This document shows, in pieces, positions 6,876 through 13,159 of a stretch of 47,932 nt of DNA. Both the position numbers and the translations under genes were made by a program. Source of the DNA: a virus. How positions within the stretch are numbered: the stretch's first letter is position 1; the number at the start of each line of letters is the position of its first letter. Where the stretch lies: IMG/VR virus record IMGVR_UViG_3300025087_000012, positions 1 to 47,932 of that record; one strand, written 5' to 3'. The notes under the pieces are model-generated. The model worked only from the letters and a program-made list of their open reading frames with translations, was not told where the DNA came from and made no database searches.

Positions 6876-7193
6876 GCAAGCGGCGAAAAATGTTTTCTTC
6901 AACAAAAATCAGAGCGCTCAACCATTCGGAAAGAAAAAATGATGGACCATTACACTTTCTTCTTGACATCATTTTTCAAAGAGAGCTATATAAAGAAGTC
7001 TTCGCTCCCGTAGGTCGCTCAATTAGACCGTAGGGGCATTGCTCGCGCAGACGTGCAAAACTTCGTAGCGCAGAACACGTTGCTCGCGTCTTGTTATATA
7101 ACATATATATGTATACTGAAAATACCTGAAATTTGTAAAGTTCTTTCCCCCGATTTTATTTTACCCTTTTTGACATATCAGTAAACGTGCTAC
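6876..7193. other. Divergent intergenic control region
   Basis: There is no gene between the leftward DEDD exonuclease and the rightward primase-helicase. Besides the two promoter candidates it holds a 9-bp direct repeat TTGCTCGCG at 7039-7047 and 7080-7088, related CGTAG/GCTCGC blocks from 7009 on, and an AT-only palindrome ACATATATATGT at 7101-7112. The rest is AT-rich. It is the natural site for early transcription control and a secondary candidate for replication initiation. Confidence 0.6.
6963..6992 (+). promoter_or_regulatory. Predicted sigma70-type promoter of the rightward primase operon
   Basis: A perfect TTGACA (6963-6968) is followed after 18 bases by TATATA (6987-6992). It would give a leader of about 195 bases before the primase-helicase gene at 7194. 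A second TTGACA at 7170-7175 has no good -10 partner. Confidence 0.5.
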
Positions 7194-8888
7194 ATGCTTA
7201 AGACAATGGATATCGTTACTTTTTTGAGTTCCCAAGGAATTACCGTAAACCACAAAGAAGCAAACAATGCTTATATCGAATGCCCACGGTGTGGTAAGGA
7301 AAATCTTTCCATCAACGTATTCAATGGCGTATGGCACTGCTACTCAGCGGAGTGTGTAGTCGCCGGGGCAAAGGGTTCTTTTGCGGATTTGATGAAAACC
7401 TTGAGTTTGAATTCTGTTGAACTCCCTTCTTTTTCCGCTCCCCCAGTCCAGGATAAAACCCTGAGCGAGGAGGATATTTCAGCTATCAAGCACGCCAACA
7501 CGAACGTGGCTGAGATTTTGGAATGGGCTACTACTCGCAAGTTGGATGGAAAGTTCGTGTTAAGCCAGGGCGTGGGTTACGATTCTTCACAACGTGCTAT
7601 GGTGTTCCCATACCACGATGATCAGGGGAAGCTTGTAGGGGCAAAGTACAAGTCAGAGCGTGGCCAGTGGATTAAGGGGAAGGAACCAAAGCTGTATCTG
7701 CTTGACCATGCTGACCTGATGAAAGAGAAAATAGTTTTAGTAGAAGGGGAAGCTGACGCACTTACACTCAAACAACTTGGGATTGCTGTTGCTGCAACGC
7801 TTGGTGCTACAAAAAACAAGGGTTTTGATCTTCTTAGGGGGATAAGACAGATTTACCTTGGGTTTGATATGGACCCCGCCGGTGATACTGGCACCGAAAA
7901 GGCAGCACATGAACTCGGGAGATATCGCTGCAAGAGAGTCACATGGAAAGAAAAAGATGTAAACGATTGGCTTCAAGCCGGGGGAACCAGGGATGAGATT
8001 ATCAATGCAGTCCGTGATGCAAAGCCTATGGTCACAGATTCAAATTCACTTAATGGACTTTCGGCTCTTAATGCCTACTTTGACTCGCATAAGCGTGGCC
8101 TCAAGCCAAGACGTTCATGGGGATGGCCGCGTCTTGACGGCTTTACTAAGGGCCTATCAGGAGGGCAGCTCATTGGTGTACTTGCGGAATCCGGCACCGG
8201 GAAAACCACCTTCATCCTCAATGCTATTCGTAATCACGTGGCGCAAGGATATAATTGTGGGCTTGCATCCCTTGAAGAGCACCCTTTGTACGAAATTACT
8301 CCCAAACTTTATTCTTGTTTTATGGGCCGTAACATTAACAAGCTCAAGCTTGCGCGTGAGGATGCGAAAGAGGTTGAGGCAGACATGGGCAAGGTTCACT
8401 TGTTCACTAAGCAGGTGGACAGGACAGAAGTAATTGAATGGATTAAGGAGTGCTACTACCTGCACGATTGCAAAATGGTGGCAGTGGATTACTTTCAGCT
8501 ACTGGTAAGGGATGAGGAATCAACGCAGGACATCAAGGAAACGATATTCGCTCTGAAGAACCTGGTGGTTGAATGCCCAGAGCTGTGCATTCTGCTTGTG
8601 ATTCAGCCTAAGCAATCACAGCAGTGGCGTAGGTCCGATGGCTCTGAAGCAAAGCCTTTGAAGCTTGACGGTAAATCAGCTCGTGGTGGTTCAGCCATTA
8701 ATCAGACCGTGGATGCCATGCTTACAATCAAAGGGGTGGATGGCCAACCTAACATCACGCAGTATGAGTACACAAAAGTCAGAGGGCACTTGAATGTGGA
8801 CAAAAGAGATTGGCTTAACAAGTTTACACAGCTTGAATATAGCCACGACACGCTGCGTATGACAGAGAAAGTGAGCATGGTGTACTGA
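7194..8888 (+). CDS. Primase-helicase, T7 gp4/Twinkle type
   Basis: The 564-aa bifunctional replication protein. N-terminal zinc domain: Cys30, Cys33 (IECPRCGKEN), Cys49 and Cys54. TOPRIM primase core: VLVEGEADAL with Glu184 and LGFDMDPAGD with Asp225 and Asp227. The RecA-like helicase follows from about residue 310: Walker A AESGTGKTT (331-339, Lys337), Walker B KMVAVDY (Asp432), and SARGGSAINQTVDAML near 495. It makes primers and unwinds DNA for the family A polymerase. No clear Shine-Dalgarno precedes the ATG at 7194; the ATG at 7206 is an alternative. It is the first gene of the short rightward operon and its stop overlaps the next ATG (TGATG). Confidence 0.96.
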   Translation: MLKTMDIVTFLSSQGITVNHKEANNAYIECPRCGKENLSINVFNGVWHCYSAECVVAGAKGSFADLMKTLSLNSVELPSFSAPPVQDKTLSEEDISAIKHANTNVAEILEWATTRKLDGKFVLSQGVGYDSSQRAMVFPYHDDQGKLVGAKYKSERGQWIKGKEPKLYLLDHADLMKEKIVLVEGEADALTLKQLGIAVAATLGATKNKGFDLLRGIRQIYLGFDMDPAGDTGTEKAAHELGRYRCKRVTWKEKDVNDWLQAGGTRDEIINAVRDAKPMVTDSNSLNGLSALNAYFDSHKRGLKPRRSWGWPRLDGFTKGLSGGQLIGVLAESGTGKTTFILNAIRNHVAQGYNCGLASLEEHPLYEITPKLYSCFMGRNINKLKLAREDAKEVEADMGKVHLFTKQVDRTEVIEWIKECYYLHDCKMVAVDYFQLLVRDEESTQDIKETIFALKNLVVECPELCILLVIQPKQSQQWRRSDGSEAKPLKLDGKSARGGSAINQTVDAMLTIKGVDGQPNITQYEYTKVRGHLNVDKRDWLNKFTQLEYSHDTLRMTEKVSMVY

Positions 8889-9097
8889 TGGATATTAAAA
8901 TTACGCTTGTCAGGCCCAGTCGAGAAGTTACTACTGTGTTCCTCGCAAACCAAACCAAAACCGATTTGAAAGAATATGCACAGCATTTTTTAAATGACCC
9001 AGTTCTGGGGCCACTTGTCACAAAACTCAATGCTGGTAGTATCAAGGAAGTAGCGCAGCGGTTAGATTGGGAAATCACGTGGGAGATTATTAGATAA
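8888..9097 (+). CDS. Hypothetical protein, 69 aa
   Basis: A small protein of unknown function, coupled by TGATG to the primase-helicase and by TAATG to the next gene. It reads as a compact alpha/beta domain: strand-like MDIKITLVRPSREVTTVFL, then helices. The tight coupling suggests it is made together with the helicase, but no motif shows a task. Confidence 0.75.
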   Translation: MDIKITLVRPSREVTTVFLANQTKTDLKEYAQHFLNDPVLGPLVTKLNAGSIKEVAQRLDWEITWEIIR

Positions 9098-9768
9098 TGG
9101 CTACAAAACTGTACATGAATTACGGTATTGCTCCAGGTGTGGACGTTTCTGGCATCATACCGGATGCTGCGTGGGAAGCTAATGCTGCGGCGATGACCTA
9201 CTGCAGTATGACACCCACCAAACTTGGTGGCACCATGACCAGTATTGCAGATACCAGAACGGGTACCAGTGGTGATGACGTGGCCATGTTGGTACTGGTA
9301 AGTCCGCCTATGGATGGCGCTTACTCTTTGGATACTACAAATTTTGATCCCATAACATGTATCAAAGGGGCGCAATCAAGTAACAGCTCGAATTCGTCCT
9401 TGCGTGTTGACTGTTATATCGTGAATCAAGCCGGTGATACCGTTGTTACAGTTGATGGTGGTACCGATGGTGTTGAGCTGGCCTTGACCACGCCTACAGC
9501 ACGTGGTCACAGTATGCCGTGGGACCCTACGCTGACCACTACAGATGGGGATCGTATTGTGATGGTTGTAGGCTATAGAAAAGCGTCTACAGGGTCCTAT
9601 ACTCAAACACTGGTGGCCGGGAGTGATTCGGCAACTGATCTTACGAATGACGATGCTGATACGGGAACTGATAACCCGTGGGTGGAGTTTATTTCTAATA
9701 TTACTTTTAAGGCTGAAGCCAGCTCTGGTACACCTAATCAGTTGATGATGATGGGATGTGGGATTTAG
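9097..9768 (+). CDS. Virion-type beta-rich protein encoded in the early operon
   Basis: A 223-aa Ser/Thr/Gly/Asp-rich, beta-strand protein with the style of a capsid or fibre accessory protein. It resembles the N-terminal 200 residues of the Ig-domain protein at 25331: both start MAT, carry a D-[VI]-x-P/G-x-I...AWE/SWE-x-N segment near residue 20, and end in NPWVEF...NITF against DPWIEF...DITSW. I infer a common origin. Its place behind the primase gene, far from the structural operon, is odd. The 3' end overlaps a minus-strand gene by 35 bp. Confidence 0.8.
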   Translation: MATKLYMNYGIAPGVDVSGIIPDAAWEANAAAMTYCSMTPTKLGGTMTSIADTRTGTSGDDVAMLVLVSPPMDGAYSLDTTNFDPITCIKGAQSSNSSNSSLRVDCYIVNQAGDTVVTVDGGTDGVELALTTPTARGHSMPWDPTLTTTDGDRIVMVVGYRKASTGSYTQTLVAGSDSATDLTNDDADTGTDNPWVEFISNITFKAEASSGTPNQLMMMGCGI

Positions 9769-9949
9769 TCCAGCGCGGCGGATTGTCGGGGCATTCTAGC
9801 CTTGGTATTATTGCCTTAATCGGCATGAAACAGCCACATACCTTGCATACTGGCTTTAGGTACTTAGGGCAGGCATTACATATTGCTAGCCTTGCCTCCC
9901 ACATGCTAATCCATTCGCTCTTCGATTTTTCGCAGCTTGTCCTGTTCAT
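9734..9949 (-). CDS. Small Cys-rich protein, DUF6171-like
   Basis: A 71-aa protein with the pattern CNACPKYLKPVCKVCGCFMP...LECPDNPPRW (residues about 24-60). Phage proteins of this kind (Cys pairs, GCFM, then CP..xW) are widespread and probably bind zinc; their task is unknown. GGAGG nine bases before the ATG supports the start at 9949. The last 11 codons overlap, tail to tail, with the rightward gene ending at 9768. Confidence 0.8.
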   Translation of the reverse strand: MNRTSCEKSKSEWISMWEARLAICNACPKYLKPVCKVCGCFMPIKAIIPRLECPDNPPRWTKSHIPSSSTD

Positions 9950-10091
9950 CTGCTATGGCCTCCATGACCTCCTCGTATTCGGTATTGCATTGCGCACAGC
10001 AAACGTGGTCCGCGAATAGATCCGGTTCGATGATTTCACTGTTGCATATGACGCACCTTTGCTCAATCAATAGTTGACTTATTTTTCCCAT
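9906..10091 (-). CDS. Small zinc-ribbon protein, 61 aa
   Basis: Two Cys pairs (CVIC near residue 13 and CAQC near residue 32), with His and Cys beside the second, predict a zinc ribbon, followed by an acidic helix. The family is not recognised. A GGGGGTG Shine-Dalgarno precedes the ATG. A strong terminator-like hairpin ends only about a dozen bases upstream, so expression may depend on read-through. The 3' end overlaps the next small gene by 44 bp. Confidence 0.7.
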   Translation of the reverse strand: MGKISQLLIEQRCVICNSEIIEPDLFADHVCCAQCNTEYEEVMEAIADEQDKLRKIEERMD

Positions 10092-10103
10092 ATTTCACCC
10101 CCA

Positions 10104-10146
10104 ATAAAAAAGGGTAGCAGGTAGAATGGAGAACACCCTGCTACCC
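10104..10146 (-). terminator. Rho-independent terminator or attenuator
   Basis: On the minus strand a 10-bp perfect stem (GGGTAGCAGG at 10112-10121 against CCTGCTACCC at 10137-10146) with a 15-base loop is followed by TTTTTT (10106-10111). This is a textbook intrinsic terminator for the leftward transcript from 10512. Because a gene starts at 10091, it may act as an attenuator. Confidence 0.8.
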
Positions 10147-10168
10147 CCTCTAGCGCCGAGCCGGTTTT

Positions 10169-10183
10169 CACCTATAATAGGTG
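10169..10183. promoter_or_regulatory. Palindromic site CACCTATAATAGGTG (operator or RNA hairpin)
   Basis: A perfect 15-bp palindrome with 7-bp arms lies between the stop of the gene at 10195 and the terminator. It contains TATAAT on the plus strand. It could be an operator or, as RNA, a small hairpin next to the terminator. No -35 is visible at the proper distance. Confidence 0.45.
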
Positions 10184-10194
10184 GTTCCCAGGGT

Positions 10195-10512
10195 TTACGC
10201 CGCCAAAAGTTTAGCTGCCTTATTCACGATATGTCTATGGTTCACTGTACGGCTTGCTGTAGCTTCCCCGAACGAAAGCACCATGTCTTTGATGATTTGG
10301 TTTGTCATGATTTGGCCCTTCTTCAGTCTGTAGTAAGCATAGGTGTCATTGTGTGCGAACAGTTTTATTCTGTCCTTTTTGCTATTAAGGAATACAATGA
10401 ATGTACCTTTTTGCAGGGCGCCTAGGTCGATATCATCTTCCGCCGCAATTTGATGTAAGCCATCATGCCCATTAGCCATGTTAACGTGGTGATAAATTTC
10501 AATAACTTTCAT
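10195..10512 (-). CDS. IS66 Orf2/TnpB-like small protein
   Basis: A 105-aa protein. The segment LQKGTFIVFLNSKKDRIKLF and the following YAYYRLKKGQI resemble the core of IS66 family TnpB (a GxxFVFxNRRxDRxKLLxxD pattern, then a Leu/Tyr-Arg-Leu-xx-Gly). This is a resemblance seen by eye and not a firm assignment. In IS66 elements TnpB works with TnpA and the TnpC transposase; no TnpC is present here. The ATG has a GGAGAAGG site and overlaps the HTH gene upstream as ATGA, matching the tnpA-tnpB order. It ends before the terminator at 10104-10146. Confidence 0.65.
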   Translation of the reverse strand: MKVIEIYHHVNMANGHDGLHQIAAEDDIDLGALQKGTFIVFLNSKKDRIKLFAHNDTYAYYRLKKGQIMTNQIIKDMVLSFGEATASRTVNHRHIVNKAAKLLAA

Positions 10513-10766
10513 GTTGCCTTCTCCATTATTCTGGTTAGAGCATCAGCATCCCCTATTAAGATAATGACGCGATTGTTTGCCACCTCGGGGATACTGATAG
10601 TAACCCGCTGATGGTTTTTAGGCTTCGAATCTTTCTTTGCCTGTTTCCTGGCCGTATAGTAGGTTGCGTATTTAATCCCGGCCTTTTTTGTGGCTTCTAG
10701 CACCGACATACCGGGGTTTTCATTTCTAAGCTTATCCACTTGTGCGGCTTTTTCACTGTTGCTCAT
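10509..10766 (-). CDS. HTH protein, possible TnpA-like partner
   Basis: An 85-aa protein with a helix-turn-helix at about residues 10-40 (NPGMSVLEATKKAGIKYATY) followed by a basic linker and a beta-rich end (VTISIPEVANNRVIILIG). It probably binds DNA. Coupling to the TnpB-like gene by ATGA suggests the two work as a pair. Phage-borne HTH proteins of this kind are common and most are uncharacterised. Confidence 0.65.
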   Translation of the reverse strand: MSNSEKAAQVDKLRNENPGMSVLEATKKAGIKYATYYTARKQAKKDSKPKNHQRVTISIPEVANNRVIILIGDADALTRIMEKAT

Positions 10767-11071
10767 TCTTTAATCTCCTTTGTTTTATGTACAGGAATTT
10801 CCTTCCTATTACAAGTGTTTTTATATGGGCATCCATTGCAGATATTACCGCTAGGTTGACCGGCTGCTCTGAGTCTTGTTGCAATCGGGCTGATTTCAAC
10901 CTCGTATAAGCAATCGGCCCAACACCCTAGCGTGGTACCGCAGCTGCAATTCCTCAGCGATAGCCCGAATGAATCACAGTGTGATACTTCAACTGTTCCC
11001 TCAACATATTCACTAGGGGATGTCCATTTTTTGTTACATTTACTGCACTTCTTAAAATATGTAGTAGGCAC
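10763..11071 (-). CDS. Cys-rich zinc-binding protein, 102 aa
   Basis: Ten cysteines are visible in pairs: CSKCNKKW (residues 9-16), NCSCGTTLGCWADC (around 42-55) and CNGCPYKNTC (about 78-87), so one or two zinc ribbons are likely. The function is not recognised. The start is a GTG at 11071 with GGGAG seven bases upstream. The 3' end overlaps the HTH gene as ATGA. Confidence 0.7.
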   Translation of the reverse strand: MPTTYFKKCSKCNKKWTSPSEYVEGTVEVSHCDSFGLSLRNCSCGTTLGCWADCLYEVEISPIATRLRAAGQPSGNICNGCPYKNTCNRKEIPVHKTKEIKE

Positions 11072-11165
11072 TGGTCATCTCCCAGGGCAGACTATTTAAA
11101 GGGCGTAGGTATTGCGAACCAAGCATTTAAGCACGTGTTACGGATAGTCCGTGCCCCTTTTTTAA
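11072..11165. other. Intergenic spacer with hairpin and T-run
   Basis: The spacer holds ACGGA-TAG-TCCGT (11139-11151) followed on the plus strand by GCCCC and TTTTTT, a weak terminator shape facing the leftward genes. It also contains the 11-mer ATAGTCCGTGC (11144-11154), repeated at 12866-12876 in another spacer of this cluster. No gene is visible. Confidence 0.45.
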
Positions 11166-11981
11166 TCATGCTGCCTTCTTAATTGTCTTCATGCCTTCGG
11201 CCAGTGTCCAAAGTGCTTTGTTGAGTTTAACGTTTTCATCAATTCCTTTGATGGGTCTGGTACGTGTAAAGCGCGGTTTGTTGGTACGTGCCGTGATTGT
11301 GCGCCCTGTGATTCCACCCTTTTCAATCAAGTTCTCCTGAACGCGGTTGAAAGTGTGCCATAGGTCCGGCTTCCTGTCGTCGTATCGGCGAGGATATAGC
11401 AATTGAGCCGGGTCAATAGTTGAGTGATTGTGATCCTTGAGCTGTAATGCGCTTGCAGCAAATACCTGCTGTTCATCGTAGCTCAATTCAATCTCCTCTA
11501 GTTCTTCGACTTTCTTCTGAATTAGTGGCACGTTGTCAATGACCCGATAGCTTGCCTCTAGTACTTCACGCGGGTCAAATCCAGCATGCTTAAATCGAAC
11601 GCTCTCGAATGTACTATCTGCAATCACCAGGCCATTGCTACACACTAATCGGAATAGACCGGCTTGTAGTTGATAGGCGCTTGACCCGTCGTGGCTGTTC
11701 ACTAACACGAGTTCAACCAAGCTGTCCCCTACTTTTAGGGTAGGCTGTGTGCCATCATATTTGCGGAATCTAAGCATATGCTTTTGAAACCCGTGGCGCT
11801 CAATTGTTCTCACTCTCTGTTGTGAGGCCATGACTGGTTGCCATCCCTCGGTGGCCAATTTTTCAACTACGCTGATTGTTGGGAAGAACTTATATTGCTC
11901 GCTTCGTGTACTCGCTTTGTTTTCCGCGAATACGCTAGGCGCAACTAGTTTTAAATGTTCTCTGCTAAGTGGATCTTTCAT
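11166..11981 (-). CDS. DUF932-like phage/plasmid protein
   Basis: A 271-aa protein of the DUF932 kind found in phages and plasmids. Typical parts are visible: the LRFRKYDG segment near residue 70, VELVLVNSHDGSSAYQLQAG near 88-107 and LVCSNGLVIA near 112-121, then a long helical half and a basic end. Members have no settled role and are often expressed early. The ATG overlaps the stop of the gene before it (ATGA). It is the largest gene of this accessory cluster. Confidence 0.8.
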   Translation of the reverse strand: MKDPLSREHLKLVAPSVFAENKASTRSEQYKFFPTISVVEKLATEGWQPVMASQQRVRTIERHGFQKHMLRFRKYDGTQPTLKVGDSLVELVLVNSHDGSSAYQLQAGLFRLVCSNGLVIADSTFESVRFKHAGFDPREVLEASYRVIDNVPLIQKKVEELEEIELSYDEQQVFAASALQLKDHNHSTIDPAQLLYPRRYDDRKPDLWHTFNRVQENLIEKGGITGRTITARTNKPRFTRTRPIKGIDENVKLNKALWTLAEGMKTIKKAA

Positions 11982-12217
11982 GTTTTTACCCCTTGTTTGT
12001 TTGGATATTCAACGCCTTCGTTGCACGCTTCAATAAATTTGCTTCTATTAAAACGCGTGTTGGTTGCTTGTAGTTCATCAGCTAGCTTAAAAACTGTTTT
12101 CTCCCATTGTGCTGCTGATGGGCTTTTCGTTATCATTACTGGCCTTGTTTCTGCCATTATCCTGGCCAGTAGAATATAATGCTGTCTAGTCATCATGCTT
12201 TTTGTTTTGTCTCCCAT
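11978..12217 (-). CDS. Small conserved phage-type protein, 79 aa
   Basis: A 79-aa helical protein. After MTRQHYILLARIMAE comes a pattern ending TNTRFNRSKFIEACNEG that is frequent in small phage proteins of unknown function (NPRFDRxRFxxAC). AAGGA seven bases before the ATG at 12217, sharing a base with the upstream stop (TAATG), sets the start; a longer frame from 12247 is rejected. Confidence 0.8.
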   Translation of the reverse strand: MGDKTKSMMTRQHYILLARIMAETRPVMITKSPSAAQWEKTVFKLADELQATNTRFNRSKFIEACNEGVEYPNKQGVKT

Positions 12218-12783
12218 TACTTTGTCCTTTCCTTCCACGTAAGCCACGTGATAGCCTGCAATTCGAACGGCTGCAGTCCGTTTTTGATAGCCACTTCTTT
12301 GACGGCTTCTTCAATTTCCCGGTACATTTTGTCGGTCAGTGAAGGTCGGTCCTTTTCTTTGAGATATGAACCAAGTGCTACCAGTTGCATATGCACGTCA
12401 ACTGTTACGCGGCTGCTCGATGGGTCATAGATGTTATCAAAGAATGCCGTGATTTTCTTGCCGCTCAGTATTGCAGTGATAGCCGTTTTATCGCTTGTAC
12501 CCATGATTCGAATAGCCTTATGAACGTTAGCTTTGAATGTTGCGCATTTATGGAACTCGTTGCTTCTACAAATCTGTTCTGCATCTAGCAGATTACGTGC
12601 CCATTTGTTGCGCGGTGATAGTGCTGCGATAACTCCGCAAACGGTGATTAGTGGCACGCCAGTTTGTTGGCTGATTTGGAATGCCGCTATACGTGCAGCT
12701 ATATACCATTCTTTGCCTCGTTTCTTATTTTCGATTGATGCCATATCGAACACCGTACGAATGTTTTTTGTGTACTGATTCAT
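12217..12783 (-). CDS. Conserved phage protein, helix-hairpin-helix-like (DUF7178-like)
   Basis: A 188-aa protein. The segment VIAALSPRNKWARNLLDAE (about residues 53-71), GKKITAFFDNI (about 108-118) and SSRVTVDVHMQ (about 122-132) form a pattern known from many phage proteins of unknown task. Its layout recalls HhH-GPD DNA glycosylases, where a helical hairpin is followed by a conserved Asp, so a DNA-repair or DNA-binding role is a reasonable guess. GAGGG upstream supports the ATG at 12783 over a TTG at 12798. It precedes the 79-aa gene with a one-base overlap. Confidence 0.75.
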   Translation of the reverse strand: MNQYTKNIRTVFDMASIENKKRGKEWYIAARIAAFQISQQTGVPLITVCGVIAALSPRNKWARNLLDAEQICRSNEFHKCATFKANVHKAIRIMGTSDKTAITAILSGKKITAFFDNIYDPSSSRVTVDVHMQLVALGSYLKEKDRPSLTDKMYREIEEAVKEVAIKNGLQPFELQAITWLTWKERTK

Positions 12784-12976
12784 TTGTTGTTCCCTCAATT
12801 CTGTTTAATTAGTTATTTGCCAATTAGGATAAGCCATCAACTGTTGCCCTGGAAACGAACCGTTTATAGTCCGTGCAGCCGTTAGTCTGCGATGCCCGGT
12901 CGGCAGGTAGCTCAAGCTGTACTTTTTAGCGTGACGCCTTATTTAGCTATCGGGTATTGCTGGTAGCCATTGCTGG
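12784..12976. other. Intergenic spacer, likely structured leader
   Basis: About 190 bp without a credible gene. It holds the 11-mer ATAGTCCGTGC (12866-12876) shared with 11144-11154, the palindrome GCTAGC and a GCTGGC direct repeat (12972-12985), next to a T-run on the plus strand (12989-12995). It may be the 5' leader of the gene at 12783. I find no complete tRNA or known riboswitch in it. Confidence 0.4.
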
Positions 12977-13159
12977 CTAGCTGGCATCTTTTTTTCCTCT
13001 TGTAATCGTCTGGTCGATGGCTTCTGGCTTTATTCTTAAGTCATCCTGGAATAGTCGTCCTGGCCAACCATATCCATCCAACCTTTTGATTACCCGGGGG
13101 TCCAGCTCAACTTTATCCGCTTCCCGCTTCCATTCTCGCCTAGTTAAAGTGTCTGTCAC
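12977..13159 (-). CDS. Small hypothetical protein, 60 aa
   Basis: Starts with GTG at 13159 and has no clear Shine-Dalgarno. The protein is charged with a central DGYGWPGRLFQDDLRIK segment that looks like real protein and not noise. The function is not recognised. It would be the first gene of the second leftward cluster, next to the large non-coding region. Confidence 0.5.
   Translation of the reverse strand: MTDTLTRREWKREADKVELDPRVIKRLDGYGWPGRLFQDDLRIKPEAIDQTITRGKKDAS

Noticed and set aside
11095-11152. A possible tRNA on the minus strand in the 11072-11165 spacer (GGTTCGCAATACC looks like a T arm)
   Set aside because: Only about 56 nt lie between the possible acceptor halves, just four pairs form, and no anticodon arm fits.
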